Source of the DNA: Triplophysa rosa
Lineage: Eukaryota; Chordata; Actinopteri; Cypriniformes; Nemacheilidae
Direction: 5' to 3'
NCBI RefSeq assembly: GCF_024868665.1
Contig: NC_079912.1
Location: 17,245,673 to 17,309,672 of the forward strand
Length of the DNA stretch: 64,000 nt
Positions within the stretch are counted from its first letter, which is position 1. Every line of letters begins with the position of its first letter. This document shows positions 51,401 through 61,984 of the stretch, one piece after another. Made by a program: the position numbers and the translations under genes. Below the pieces are notes generated by a model that did not search any database, was not told the origin of the DNA, and worked only from the letters and a program-made list of their open reading frames with translations.

Positions 51401-54400
51401 TTTTGTAAACTGTGGGAACAGTTTTAGAATCTGTGAGTACGGATTTTTAAACTGAGGGAACGAATTACAAAACTGTGGCCACGGATTTGCGGGTCTTGTA
51501 TTTTTCTCCGAGGGGTGACAAGACGGGCTCCGCAGGACAGAGAGCGGCTGGGAAGAAGCACTGAGACAAACCTCTGTAGGGACGGTATCCCGCTACAAAG
51601 AAGCTGAAAGACAGACTGGACAGAGACTGAAAGTCTGAGTTATTGGAATGTGCGAAGCGCAGTGGCGCTATTGTTATTTGTTTTTTTATAATAAAAGAAT
51701 CTGCATGTTCCCACGCCACGCCGACCCCGCCTCCTTTCTTCCTACACTCTACGAACCTCCTCACACTAATATTGTTATGTGCAGCATGGATCATGTACCT
51801 GTAGGATCCTGTAGAAGGAAGTCTCCATGTCTGGCATCTGCTGTCTGAGGTGGCTCATCAGTTCTAGAGTCTTCAACACCACTTCTGAACACACCTGACT
51901 GCAACAACACAAATATACAACAAAACAACAATGTCAAGCAGACAAGACTTCAGGAGCTGGGTAACTCACACAGCTCACGAAACATATTTGATTTTACCTG
52001 AGATGGTAGTTGGATGTGGATCCGGTAAGATCCTGAGAGTAGGAGAGCAAAAGTTCCACCTGTGAAATACACACCTCAGGACTCAGACGCTGGGACACCA
52101 GCAGCCTCAATGAATCACCTCTACATAACAGTAAAACAGTCAAGGATAGCTACGCCATTACAATAGGCAGAATCAGGCAGTTTCACACGAGTAAATGTTT
52201 ATTTAATTGACCACTAATGATCAAAAATTTGACATTTTGTCTTAAGGATATCTAGCAAAAGATCGACGACACGTCCTGCACGCAGACAGTGCTTTTTTAA
52301 CAGCTGTTCCGTTCCTTCCGTCGAGTCTGGAGACTGCATCAAAACCAGCACCTCCTGGAGGAGCATCTCCGCGAACGACTGAGCCGAGCTTGACAGAGAG
52401 GAATCGATCACCTCCTGGAGGAACAGAGGCCTGATTTGTGAACTTACAGGCCGAAAAGACATTAACCGAACCTTGTTGTGGGACAGGCGAGACAGCATAC
52501 TTCAAAAAGCTCAGCCAGCAGAGACAAAGCCTGCGTGTAACACTGCTCCGGGCCATCCAGAGGTGACGTAGCCCAATGAACGAGCGCTAGGCTTGGCTCG
52601 GACCCTCTGGTCTGGACACCTTTCCTGGCACCTGGCTGGAGTCTGGCGGCTGGAGGTCGGAGCACAGCCTCGCAGACGAGCTTGCGTAGGATGGGGACCG
52701 AGCACAAAGACACCAGCAATTCCATAACCTGTATAGAAAATATATGACTTATTTTCATTTCCTGTGATATGACCCATGACCCAAACATGTTCTAGAAAGG
52801 CTTTATGAAATGGTTTCGTACATTCTGAAAGTGTCTCACCTTTGACGCGGCATCAGGGTCTTTGCTATGCAGCAGCCCAAGTACCTCAGACAAGCAAACA
52901 GAGAGATGTTTATACCTAGGGTGAGAAAGAGCACTTTAGAGAGTGCAGTAAGAAACAAACTGTATTTAAAATTCCCATACGACCATACTTGGTTAGGTAA
53001 TCTGCGATTTTGGGGTTTTTCAGAAGATCCACTAATAAATCCACTGCATAATTTCTGGTTAGCGTTCCATCACCATTGACAGTGATATTGAAGATGAGCT
53101 GAAATGTCTGGTGGATGTTCTTTGCATTAAACAGCTGCAGATGAAAGACCACACAGTAATGCAACCTCAATACCCCCAGTGGAACACAAGTACAGGGCAA
53201 GTTTCCAGCCACAACTAAGAAAACAAATGACATGGCCAACCTACATAAGCACTTTGTCTCAAATAATTAAAACATGCACATGTCTCATTACATACCTTCT
53301 GTCCAACCTCTTCATTAAGAGTCAAACTGGATAATATAGACAGCGCAAACACCACCACGGTCAGACAGTTATGACCGAGGAAATTAATCAAAGCTCTGTA
53401 GAAAGCCTTCACGTTATTCTGCAAAATAAGACGGGTGGACAGAAAATGAATCAAACCGCAAACATAAAAACATAATGAATAAATCTCTTGTTCGGTACCT
53501 GAGATTTGATGTGTGACTGCACAGAGATGTCGTGTCGACAGAGGTTGGCCATCAAGCCCAGGCAAGCCTTTACAATGTCATCATTATTTGACTGGCTAAA
53601 GATTTTTTATAAAATACACAGAATACAAATAAAATACACAAAATGCAAAAGCGAGATTAATTTAATAGCTCCTGTTCTTTTCTTGTCTTTGTATCTACAG
53701 CTAGAAACAGGGGCCAACATAATAAAACCGCACTTAAACCCATAACGGTCTCTGAAAGGTTGTAGCTGTGCAAATTTTCTAGCTCACATGCTTGAAAGCC
53801 ACCAGCCACCCCCCCCCCCTCAGATGAAAAGCCTAAACTGTGTTTTAGTTTACTGTTGTGGTTTTTCATTACCCCACCCCTCTGCTTCTCTCACAGAATT
53901 ATTTTCCTTTAAATGAGATTTTAAAAGGTGTTACAGTTTGTGACAACCTGACTGCTCAATTCTTTTGATATTATCCGTCTGTGATAACCATATTGAGCAT
54001 CAAATCCATATACTGTATATAGCATATATGTGCAACCACCATTCCTTTTACCAAAAAGACATTCGCAACTCCAAAACACATTACATCTGTATTTTCATCA
54101 ACATAAGAACCCCTTAGTTGAACAAGGCGGAGAAAAGGTCAAGGTCATGGGTTCGATCCCAGGGATTGCACATACTTAGAAATAAAATATATAGTATGAT
54201 GCAATGTAAGTCGCTTTGGATAAAAGCGTCTGCCAAATGCATAAATGGAAATGGAAACTGAATGTTGTGGGTCTTACACATGTTCCATTAAGAAGCTGAT
54301 GAGTTCATGGATATGAGAGGCACAGTGCCGAGTCCTCACGCTGTAGGTAAGTCGCTGCAGCACGTTGAGGCACTGAGAAGACAAATAGAGTTGTTAGTCA

Positions 54401-56435
54401 CATCATCAGTTAAGACAGTTTCGATATATGCCACTGCACTCAAATTAAATAAGTGATATGAAAATACACTAGTTACTGGGAACAGATACATTAACCAAGA
54501 AAGATTCTTAACACAGAATCAATTTCATTTACACACTATAAATAAATGCTCAATCTTTATCTTTTGTTTTTTAACACCACGCTTGAAATAAATCAATTGC
54601 AATAAATTAAATTCCTTATTATAAGTACACATTAAATGTTAAATTTACAACTTGTTTTGACATATTAGAAACTTTAATTTAAAAATGATAGGCAACATAT
54701 AAAAACTAGCATGCATGAATGCATTAACCTGGACTAGCCCTTAGGTAATTTAGGATATTTAATTATTGTTATTAAAACATACTTTACAAAAAAAAACATT
54801 ACTGATGTGCATCTTGAGACAAAACAATTGCACTAATATATGTTAAGGGTCCATTCACACAGAACGCGTTTTTGCGCCTAAAAAGCGCAGTGCAGCTCAG
54901 GAATGGTTTTTAAAAAAGCGCAGCGTAGAACTCAAGGGTCTCAAGACGCCTCCGCCATGTAGCCATGTCATGCCAACTTGCTACTGTAAACAGAAGCTCG
55001 CAACGCTTGCCCCGCCTCCAAATTCTTCCGATTCGTGCACTGATTTGGAACCGACATTGCTGCATGTAAAAGTTGAAATTCTTTTAATTTGACACGTCGT
55101 CTTAAAAACGTGGCGCTCATGTGCGAGACGCTGCAAAAGATGTGAGCGTAACAGTCATCCCTGTTGAAAAAAACAGCATGTGCTGTGTTAGGTATGTTTT
55201 GATGCTGGTTTGACCATCTTAAACCAGCTAAGGACAAGCACATGACCAGCTTAAACCAGCACAAACCAGCATCAAAACATACCAAACCAGCATATGCTGG
55301 TTTTTTCAACAGGGATGCACGTCCGTCAAACACGTTTTTACATAGAAAACATGGAAAAGTAGCGCACTGGAATGGAAAAACGCGTTCTGTGTGAATGGCC
55401 CCTAAGATATGTCATTGCAAGTTGTTTTTGATCAAAACACCTTTAACATTTAAGTTAGTCTGGGACTAGGCCCTGTCCGGGAAACCACCCCATAGTGTAC
55501 ATGGGCAGTTGACAAATAAACCTTACCATGTGTCCTGTGTTGTGACAGCAAAAAAATGTATTATCATTTTTATATTATTCATATTTTTGTCATAATATGA
55601 ATAGCATAAGAGAGATTTTTCTTCATTGTTAGTTGTTTTGTTCATTTTTGCATGTCACACCATAAGAACACATGTGCGGTTTACTTGTCAACTACCCCCA
55701 TGCGGTAGTGTTTCTGTCAGCAACACAAGTTCGAATCCAGCTTGCATGATGATAACAGAGTCCCAGATTCTTACCTGCAGTACAAGAGGCTCTTCTGGGG
55801 TGGTTCTGTTGCAGTAAATGATGCCTGCCAGAGTGCCAGTAAAGTTGTAACTGCTGTGAAGAGCCTCTTTTGCCTCACCATCAGAAGCTAATAAACCGTG
55901 AATAAATATACATTAGTACATTGTGGTTGCTTTTTGTTTTTGATAATGCACTGGCTTAATAACTCAAAGTTTGAATACCAAACTGGGCCAGCAGAGATAT
56001 GATGGTCCCCGTCAGTGTGTGACTGGAGTTTGGATCTCCAGCTACTTCCATGAGTCCACTCAGACACTCACTGGGAAGCACCTGACCTGAGAACAGCACT
56101 CCACCACACCTCAGTCCGGACACATCCTGTGGAAATAAAAACACCAATACAATTGAAATTTACTACATTATAGTCTCCGACCTTATGCAATAGTGTTGCC
56201 ACTTCTGACCTGTTTTTTTATATGGTTTACAAATTGTTATATGCATTAACTAGAAATGTTCCTAATTTCTCGGGTCTTTTCTAATATTTTATTGCTGTTT
56301 TAAGAAACAAAGAGAAGGTTAACTTTTACTCACTTCAATGTGTTTCTGCAGCTGTGCGGCGTTTAAAGCGCTTCTGTTGTTTCTGTACTGACGGATGGCC
56401 AACAGAAGAGACTTCAAACAGGTCGATACATCCAT
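45414..56435 (-). CDS. cip2a: CIP2A (cancerous inhibitor of PP2A homologue), 21 exons
   Basis: Minus-strand exons: 56334-56435, 55979-56126, 55775-55887, 54278-54372, 53499-53595, 53296-53418, 52989-53134, 52840-52915, 52501-52728, 52252-52414, 51998-52130, 51799-51898, 48296-48414, 47844-48024, 47485-47559, 47290-47400, 46353-46549, 46107-46220, 45949-46031, 45717-45835, 45414-45566. The 2,676 nt encode 891 residues; human CIP2A is about 905. The N-terminal two thirds form an armadillo-like domain, with the conserved block [20 protein letters not shown] and [17 protein letters not shown]. The C-terminal third is a coiled coil (about residue 600 onward) ending [25 protein letters not shown] is also near-invariant. 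CIP2A binds B56-containing PP2A and, with TOPBP1, tethers broken mitotic chromosomes. Intron 10 appears to be an AT-AC intron. Confidence 0.93.
46285..46325 (+). mobile_element. LINE/SINE 3' tail fragment
   Basis: 'TGCTTTGGATAAAAGCATTT' followed by a decayed CCAAAT, in a cip2a intron. Probably a solo remnant of the SINE/LINE tail family. Confidence 0.5.
47248..47288. repeat. (GTGC)n/(GT)n microsatellite
   Basis: GTGTGC then GTGC units directly abutting the donor site of cip2a exon 16 (47290), only a few bases inside the intron. Confidence 0.9.
48930..49255 (+). mobile_element. Probable retroelement 3' end with TG-rich tract
   Basis: TG-rich sequence at about 49005-49100 is followed by 'AAAAAGCGCTATATAAATAA' and AGTTGAGTTGAGTT, a 3' end I associate with teleost LINE/SINE elements. 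It lies in cip2a intron 12. The 5' limit is unclear. Confidence 0.45.
49904..51540. mobile_element. 1.6-kb foldback element with repeat-bearing arms
   Basis: Two arms of roughly 650-700 bases, about 49904-50600 and 50870-51540, are reverse complements of each other with high identity. The outer 300 bases of each arm consist of degenerate tandem units of about 22 bases, consensus near AATCCGTNCCCACAGTTTTGTA. The inner arm and loop contain a partly duplicated block with 'GACACACACACGAACACTTT' and 'GTCATTCCCTTTAAAT'. No transposase or obvious target-site duplication was found. It lies inside cip2a intron 12, between exons 51799-51898 and 48296-48414. Short open frames in the arms are translations of the tandem repeat. 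Confidence 0.85.
52131..52251 (-). other. Probable U12-type AT-AC intron of cip2a (intron 10)
   Basis: On the minus strand the intron begins ATATCCTTAAG immediately after exon base 52252 and ends TTTTAC before exon base 52130. A branch-site-like TCCTTGAC lies about 9 bases before the AC end. No GT-AG choice keeps frame and homology as well. With the AT-AC junction the protein reads [17 protein letters not shown], aligning with the LLTLCGDDTLK segment of human CIP2A. The intron is only 121 bases long. Confidence 0.8.
54138..54256 (+). mobile_element. 5'-truncated tRNA-derived SINE
   Basis: Starts with box B 'GGTCATGGGTTCGATCCC', followed by the SINE body and the tail 'CGCTTTGGATAAAAGCGTCT'. 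It lies in a cip2a intron about 20 bases from exon 4 (54278) and is antisense to the gene. Confidence 0.8.
54847..55402. mobile_element. MITE with 'CATTCACACAGAACGCG' termini, carrying a nested insertion
   Basis: The left end 'GGGTCCATTCACACAGAACG' and the right end 'CGTTCTGTGTGAATGGCCCC' are inverted repeats. The interior is split by an 'AAACCAGCA' hairpin at 55159-55314. It lies in cip2a intron 3. Confidence 0.85.
55159..55314. mobile_element. 'AAACCAGCA' hairpin, nested copy
   Basis: A second copy of the 30214-30368 palindrome, bounded by CCCTGTTGAAAAAA and its complement and inserted within the surrounding MITE. Confidence 0.85.
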
Positions 56436-58532
56436 CTTTACATCCAAGAACGACTTATGACAAGTGTTAATTAATAAGAATAAATAAATATGGTCGTTTT
56501 CTAAAGTATTTTAATGAAAGGCTTTGTAAACACAAGCTATGCTAGTTAGTCAGTGACAACGCTCCTAACGTTCTTATAAACAATGAAAAAACAGTATGCT
56601 CTGGCGTTCATATTTCTTCTAATATTGCGGTGAATTATATGTTACTTAATTTTCTAAAAGGCATGTATTAGTATTTTAGTTGTATATAAATAAAAAGTTT
56701 AGCTTCCCAACGTCCGGTACAACAGCAACTTCCTCCCGCTTACACTTCGAATCGGTGGAAGAGTTCATCATTATTCAACAGGGGTAGAGGAATCGAAGTT
56801 AATGTTTAAAAAAAAAAAGTGTAAATATTTACATATGTATTATATAACACGATTATGTTTATAATTATATGTTATATTATATATTTAGTTGGGGTTTGGC
56901 TTATTGCTTTAGTTTACAGTATTCTTTTATTGTTCTTGGTAAAACTGCACCCCCCTCCAAAAAAATGACTTGGAACCACAATTCAACGTGCTACGTCACA
57001 CTCGGAAGGCGTATACATTTCAGTGAACCCTTTTTAAAATTACATTTACATTTCATTTCAGTGGTTTAATACCTTTTATTTAAAAATAATAACAGAAGTA
57101 TATGTAAATTTGATGACGGGTCATTAGTAAAAACACAGACATAATATTTGTATTGGAACAAAGTGGCCTCCAAGACATAAATAATACATGAAGTTTCTCT
57201 TACTCAGCCAGAATTGTTTTCATTACATACAAAGATGTGTTACATTATGATCATGTTTTAAAAGTCGGAAAAAGATTTTTAGATAGTCTCGCGCCCACAG
57301 ATCAACGTTATCCATGACGTCCTGTACCAAGCTCTACTCAAATGAAAAAAAAACCTAAAACCACATCTATTTGTGTTTTTACTAAAAACACTAGCAAAAT
57401 AACTTGCAATATCAAGAAAGCACATACATAAAAACAATTTTCACAGCACATTACAATATTGACAAAATATAGATACCATGTACATACACTGCAAAAACGG
57501 ATGTGTTAAAAAACAACACACATCCCTGTGTTAATAGTATAATGACACATGCTGTGTATATTTCTACACACATAGTGTGCATTTTATTTAAAAAATACCC
57601 CTGGAAAGATTAACACAGTAAATGTGTTATCTCCTGAAGGGAGGGCGTAATTTTAAAACTAAAAATACTTTACATGGTAACACATTAATTGCTTAAAAAC
57701 ACACATTTGTGTGTTAAATTCTCTGACACAATTTGTGTGTTAAAATGGCTTGCACACATATTGTGTTAAATTTGACACAACTTGTGTTGTCCCTGAACAC
57801 ACTCCCTACATGTGTTAAAATTTGACACAACATGTGTCATTTTTAACACATCACTTTTTGCAGTGTACAAGAATTGTAGTCAAATTTACAAAATGTACAA
57901 ATGCTAATGTTCTCTCAAATTTTTTTTTCAAATATTCTTATTGGCTGATCCCATTTCCCAGTAAAAATGTTACATTAGTCCTTTTCACAGTCTTCACTGG
58001 TAAATTACTGCCTGATTTCCATTAAGGTGCTTAAGCGTGAACATGACCTTGTACTTGTTTACTAACATTCGAGTAAGTTATGTCCATGGCTGTTGTTAAT
58101 ATGTCATATTTTAGGTCAAGGAACATCCAGGGCATATGGGTCACATACTGCGCCTATATGTACTATATAAAACAGCGGTGCCCAAACTGTGTCATTCCAT
58201 TCTGATGTAGATGACCCGTTTACACTGTGATACTTATGCAAGTCAAAGAAACAGTTTAGTAGTTCACTTTAAAGTCATCTAATACAACATCATTGGGTCG
58301 AGTGCAACTGCATGGAAGCCAGCCTTTGCCACAAAAATGAAAAGAGCAACAAAAATATGGACCATGTGCATTCGGATACAAAGTTTGGCCATGTTTTTTG
58401 GTATGATGTGTGAATGGTATCTGTCCAGTAAAAAGACCTGTTAAAAGTTGCTTGTGTGAACAGCACATTTGTATTTTTACCATAAAAGTTGTTCTGGTAA
58501 TTTAATTTACCAGCATTACTATTGCATATAAA
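56436..58532. other. Intergenic region upstream of cip2a and downstream of the SH2D1 gene
   Basis: No coding exon is visible. The cip2a promoter and 5' UTR should lie within the first few hundred bases. A MITE is at 57486-57867. The rest is AT-rich and should include the 3' UTR of the SH2D1-family gene on the minus strand. Confidence 0.55.
57486..57867. mobile_element. MITE with 'CACTGCAAAAA' termini and ACACA/TGTGT-rich interior
   Basis: The left end 'ACACTGCAAAAACGGATG' is mirrored by 'CACTTTTTGCAGTGTA' at the right. The interior repeats GTGTTAAA and TTTGACACAA words. This is a widespread teleost type. Non-coding. Confidence 0.8.
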
Positions 58533-61067
58533 TCAATCTGGAAGAACAACAACATATTCCCCGGAGCAGTCCACATCTAGAAGAGAAAAAATGAGAAAGA
58601 ACAGTTCATGCAAATCTGAGGACAGTTTTGGTCCTACATCATTCACGAGCATTAAAATCAGATGATGTGGTTATTTCAAATTGGCTGCTTCCATCTTATT
58701 TTTGACAGCTCATGTAAACATTGCATTACTGTCTATACTCCATTTCAATCATTACAATTCATACTCACTTTCATAGTCATTGTCCTCATCGGGCACTACT
58801 GGTTCTGCACATTGCTGAGGCTGTTCTTGGAATGTTTTTATTTTCAGTGAATGGCACAGGTGTGTTGCTAAACCTTGATTTCTCTGTTTATAATGCTTAA
58901 TAAGTTCCCTCAATGATTTGAAAAACTTTTCTTCTACTCCCGAACTAGTCTGGTAAAACAAAAGGTAGGATGGCATTTTAATGACTTCTATTCGCATATT
59001 TATTGATTATTTGGTGGTAATTCAATCGATTTGATAGAACATATTAGAAGCAGTAAATTTGTCAGAACCAGGGTCTAAAATTAACCTATCATAAAAAAAC
59101 AAATCATCCGAATATATGACCAAATATGAACACGTGTCGCAGTTCCGTGTTCAACATGCTTCCAGTGTTAATTTTGGACCCTGGTTCAGACCTGGTTTTA
59201 AAGAGGTGAAACTGAATGTGTATTGTTGAGTATGTCCCACCTGTAAAGTAAAGTATCCAGTGTGGGTTTGTAGGATCCTGTAAGTAAAAACCACTTTTTG
59301 TTTGCTGTAAAAAAAAAGATAAAATAAAATGAACACAAAGTTGTCATGTTAGGATATACAGTCCCATCAGCAAAAAACAATTTAACAAAATGTTGGTTTT
59401 CAGCATTAATCCTTGAGTTTACAAACAGATTTTTTTTTAAATGACATTTAAAGTAGTTATGAGCTGCTTACTCAAAATTGTTATGATCGGGATAAAAAGC
59501 GCTTTTTATTTGTTAAAATATAATGGAAATGCATTGGTGACGGTGCTGTCCTTTTTACAACGAGTCAAATGACATCGGTCAGCATTTTAAACTGCTCGTT
59601 TTAACAGCTTTTAAAAAGAGAACACAAAAACTACATGAATGCATGGCAACTTTTTTATTTTCGGCAGACACTTTTCTTGTAAAGTGACCTCCAAGAAAGT
59701 CCATGCATGTTATTAATCCTCTCTGCTATGTATTAGAAAGTTCAAAATAAATGTTTATGTGTTCTTTGTGTTCGATAAATTATCCAATTACAAATGTGCA
59801 TATAGCATTGGATTGAAATAATAATGATTTTTATTAAGCATAGTCAAAGTCGATGTAGATAACTGAGAGACTGACACGCGTATGTTAGTGTCTATATGTA
59901 CATTATTACTCTCTGACGTGCAAAAAAAACAAAAGAATGTATGCAAGTTATACATTTTTAAGGTTTTAAAATATTTTGCAGTGCTACCACTTTTGTGCAC
60001 ATTCTGTTCAAGATCACATATTTGCAGCTATATGTGTTTTGCTACAGGCCGCACGATAATATCTGCACTACAACCTATGCACACTGTTTATGTGGAAACC
60101 GTTATTTTTACCACTATCTCATTGGATCTTGATTACCCTTGTTTGGAAATGTACAACGGCTGCATGGTTCAGCCCTATATGCTAAAACTGTGGCGTACTA
60201 CTACAAGTGCTCTTTCTTTCACGGCAATATGATAACAAGCAAAAACCTAAATGATTACTTAGGGTTGCAATAGAATACAATATCACCACAAGCTATAGAA
60301 TACAGGAATAAATTAAAGGATGCACAGTCAGGTATATTTCTTGTGTGAAAACCTTTCAGCGTATTATAAAACTTACTACAACATAAAATGGCTACAGCAA
60401 TGAATATCTTATATGTGGTTATTTTGTCAACCCGCCAGCTTCGTAGCTTCTGTCAGAGCTGGTTGTGGTGCGGAAGAAACAGAGTTTAAGACCATCTCGG
60501 TTCATTAATTAGTTTAATTCAAGACATTGTTTTGAATCAGATGGTATTGTTCCAGCTTGAGTTACAGGAAATGGAAAATACACATTTATAATAAAAATAA
60601 TTAAAGCTATAGTAACCATAGTTTTTTGTTTAATTTGTCGTAAAAACAACAGTGACCACAAATTGCCTATATTTACTCCATTTTCCCACTTTAGTAGTAT
60701 TTGTATTTAAACTATGGTCATACAAAATGTAATAAAAAAAATCACTCTTACTAAATCTTGGTTAATTGGAGAAAAACAGACTGCACCCAAATAAATACAA
60801 AACGTACACCTTTTTTGTAATATGTTTAACATATTAATATCTATATGACTCTTTCGAAATATATTCTTGATATATACATCCTTATTGAGTTAAAAGTCAG
60901 TGAGCACCTATAAAGTACAAAAAATATACTCACTACACACATAGGCAGAAAGCTCCCAGGATGGTCTCACTGTCACGGATGAGGTATGTCCCATCCTTTC
61001 CTTTCTTGCCCAGTAACTCCTCGCATCTCTGTTTGGTTAAGGGCCCATGATACGCCGGATGGTCCAT
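58533..61067 (-). CDS. SH2D1-family adaptor (SAP/EAT-2), four exons
   Basis: Minus-strand exons 60934-61067, 59241-59304, 58769-58949 and 58533-58576, totalling 423 nt (140 residues). It is essentially one SH2 domain: [19 protein letters not shown], then GTYLIRDSE with the phosphotyrosine-binding Arg, [15 protein letters not shown], and [18 protein letters not shown]. The exon 1 donor is a perfect GTGAGT. The residue matching Arg78 of SAP, needed for Fyn recruitment, is Lys here. The C-terminal tail has tyrosines in DNDYEN and GEYVVVLPD, reminiscent of EAT-2 (SH2D1B). These adaptors bind tyrosine motifs of SLAM receptors in T, NK and myeloid cells. I cannot decide between SH2D1A and SH2D1B orthology, so no symbol is given. 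Confidence 0.85.
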
Positions 61068-61984
61068 GTTTCACATCGCACGAATGAGAAACTGTTGTCA
61101 CTGCAGGTCACCGCTGTTTTTTGCACAAGGTAGCGAATCAATCGATTAAGCCGTCCGCAAGTCCACACATTTAACGGGTCTGCGGCTCAGTGGTGGGAAT
61201 ATTCCTTAAAGCCCACACTCAGAAATTATGATACACCGCCACTCTTACTTTTAGCATATTTTCCATCTCTGAATAACGACGCCAAACTTGAAACGCATGC
61301 CTACTAATTTCACACAGGAAGTCAGTTTGTGTGCGCGAGCGTTGGTCTGTCTGCTAGTGATGATGGTCAAAGGAAATGTGAACGTCATGTTTAGGTTTGC
61401 GACAAACATATGCACACCGCAATTGTTTACGTAAGGTTCTTGTGGATTTAAAATGACTTCTAATCGCCCTTTCCTTGCTAGTTAGACTGCAAAAGCGAGC
61501 TGCATTTAAGTCATTATTAGTTTCATTTTGCATAAATATTTCTATTTCATCTCTTCACCGCTGTAATGTCACATTCTCGGTGTGCTCATCATAAGTCATA
61601 GGTAAAAGCTGTACATCTCTGTGCTGGCAGTACTGAAGTGAAGAGTACCATCTGTCACCTGTCTAGAGAGGGCGGGGGTAATCGCCCAGGCCAACACATT
61701 TAAAACTCCAGTAGGAAAGCATGGAGGAGGATATAAGGATTGTTACTTCGGTTTAAGAAGATTAACTTTGTAGAAGTGTTCGCGCTCCGTCTGCAGGCTG
61801 TCCCACGGATCCAGTAATGCTAGTCGGTCTAATAATGATTAAAGCATCGTTATCTTGATTTAAATCGCTGTTATGATTTCGCCAAGAGTAACGATCGTCG
61901 CTGGATTGGCGTGGCCTGGATCGGTGTTGAATTGGCATCGTGCAGTTTTAACTCTGACACAAATATTAGGCTTTACATCGCGAC
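61068..61984. promoter_or_regulatory. Divergent promoter interval between SH2D1 gene and plcxd2
   Basis: About 0.9 kb separates the two start codons, which face away from each other. The interval therefore should hold both promoters and 5' UTRs. It is richer in CpG than its neighbourhood, most clearly near 61780-61980. No individual binding site can be asserted. Confidence 0.45.

Noticed and set aside
52062..52076. A 15-base GTGTGTATTTCACAG inside cip2a exon 11 that looks like a tiny GT-AG intron
   Set aside because: Far too short to splice. Reading straight through keeps the frame ([12 protein letters not shown]) and matches the expected length of the region.
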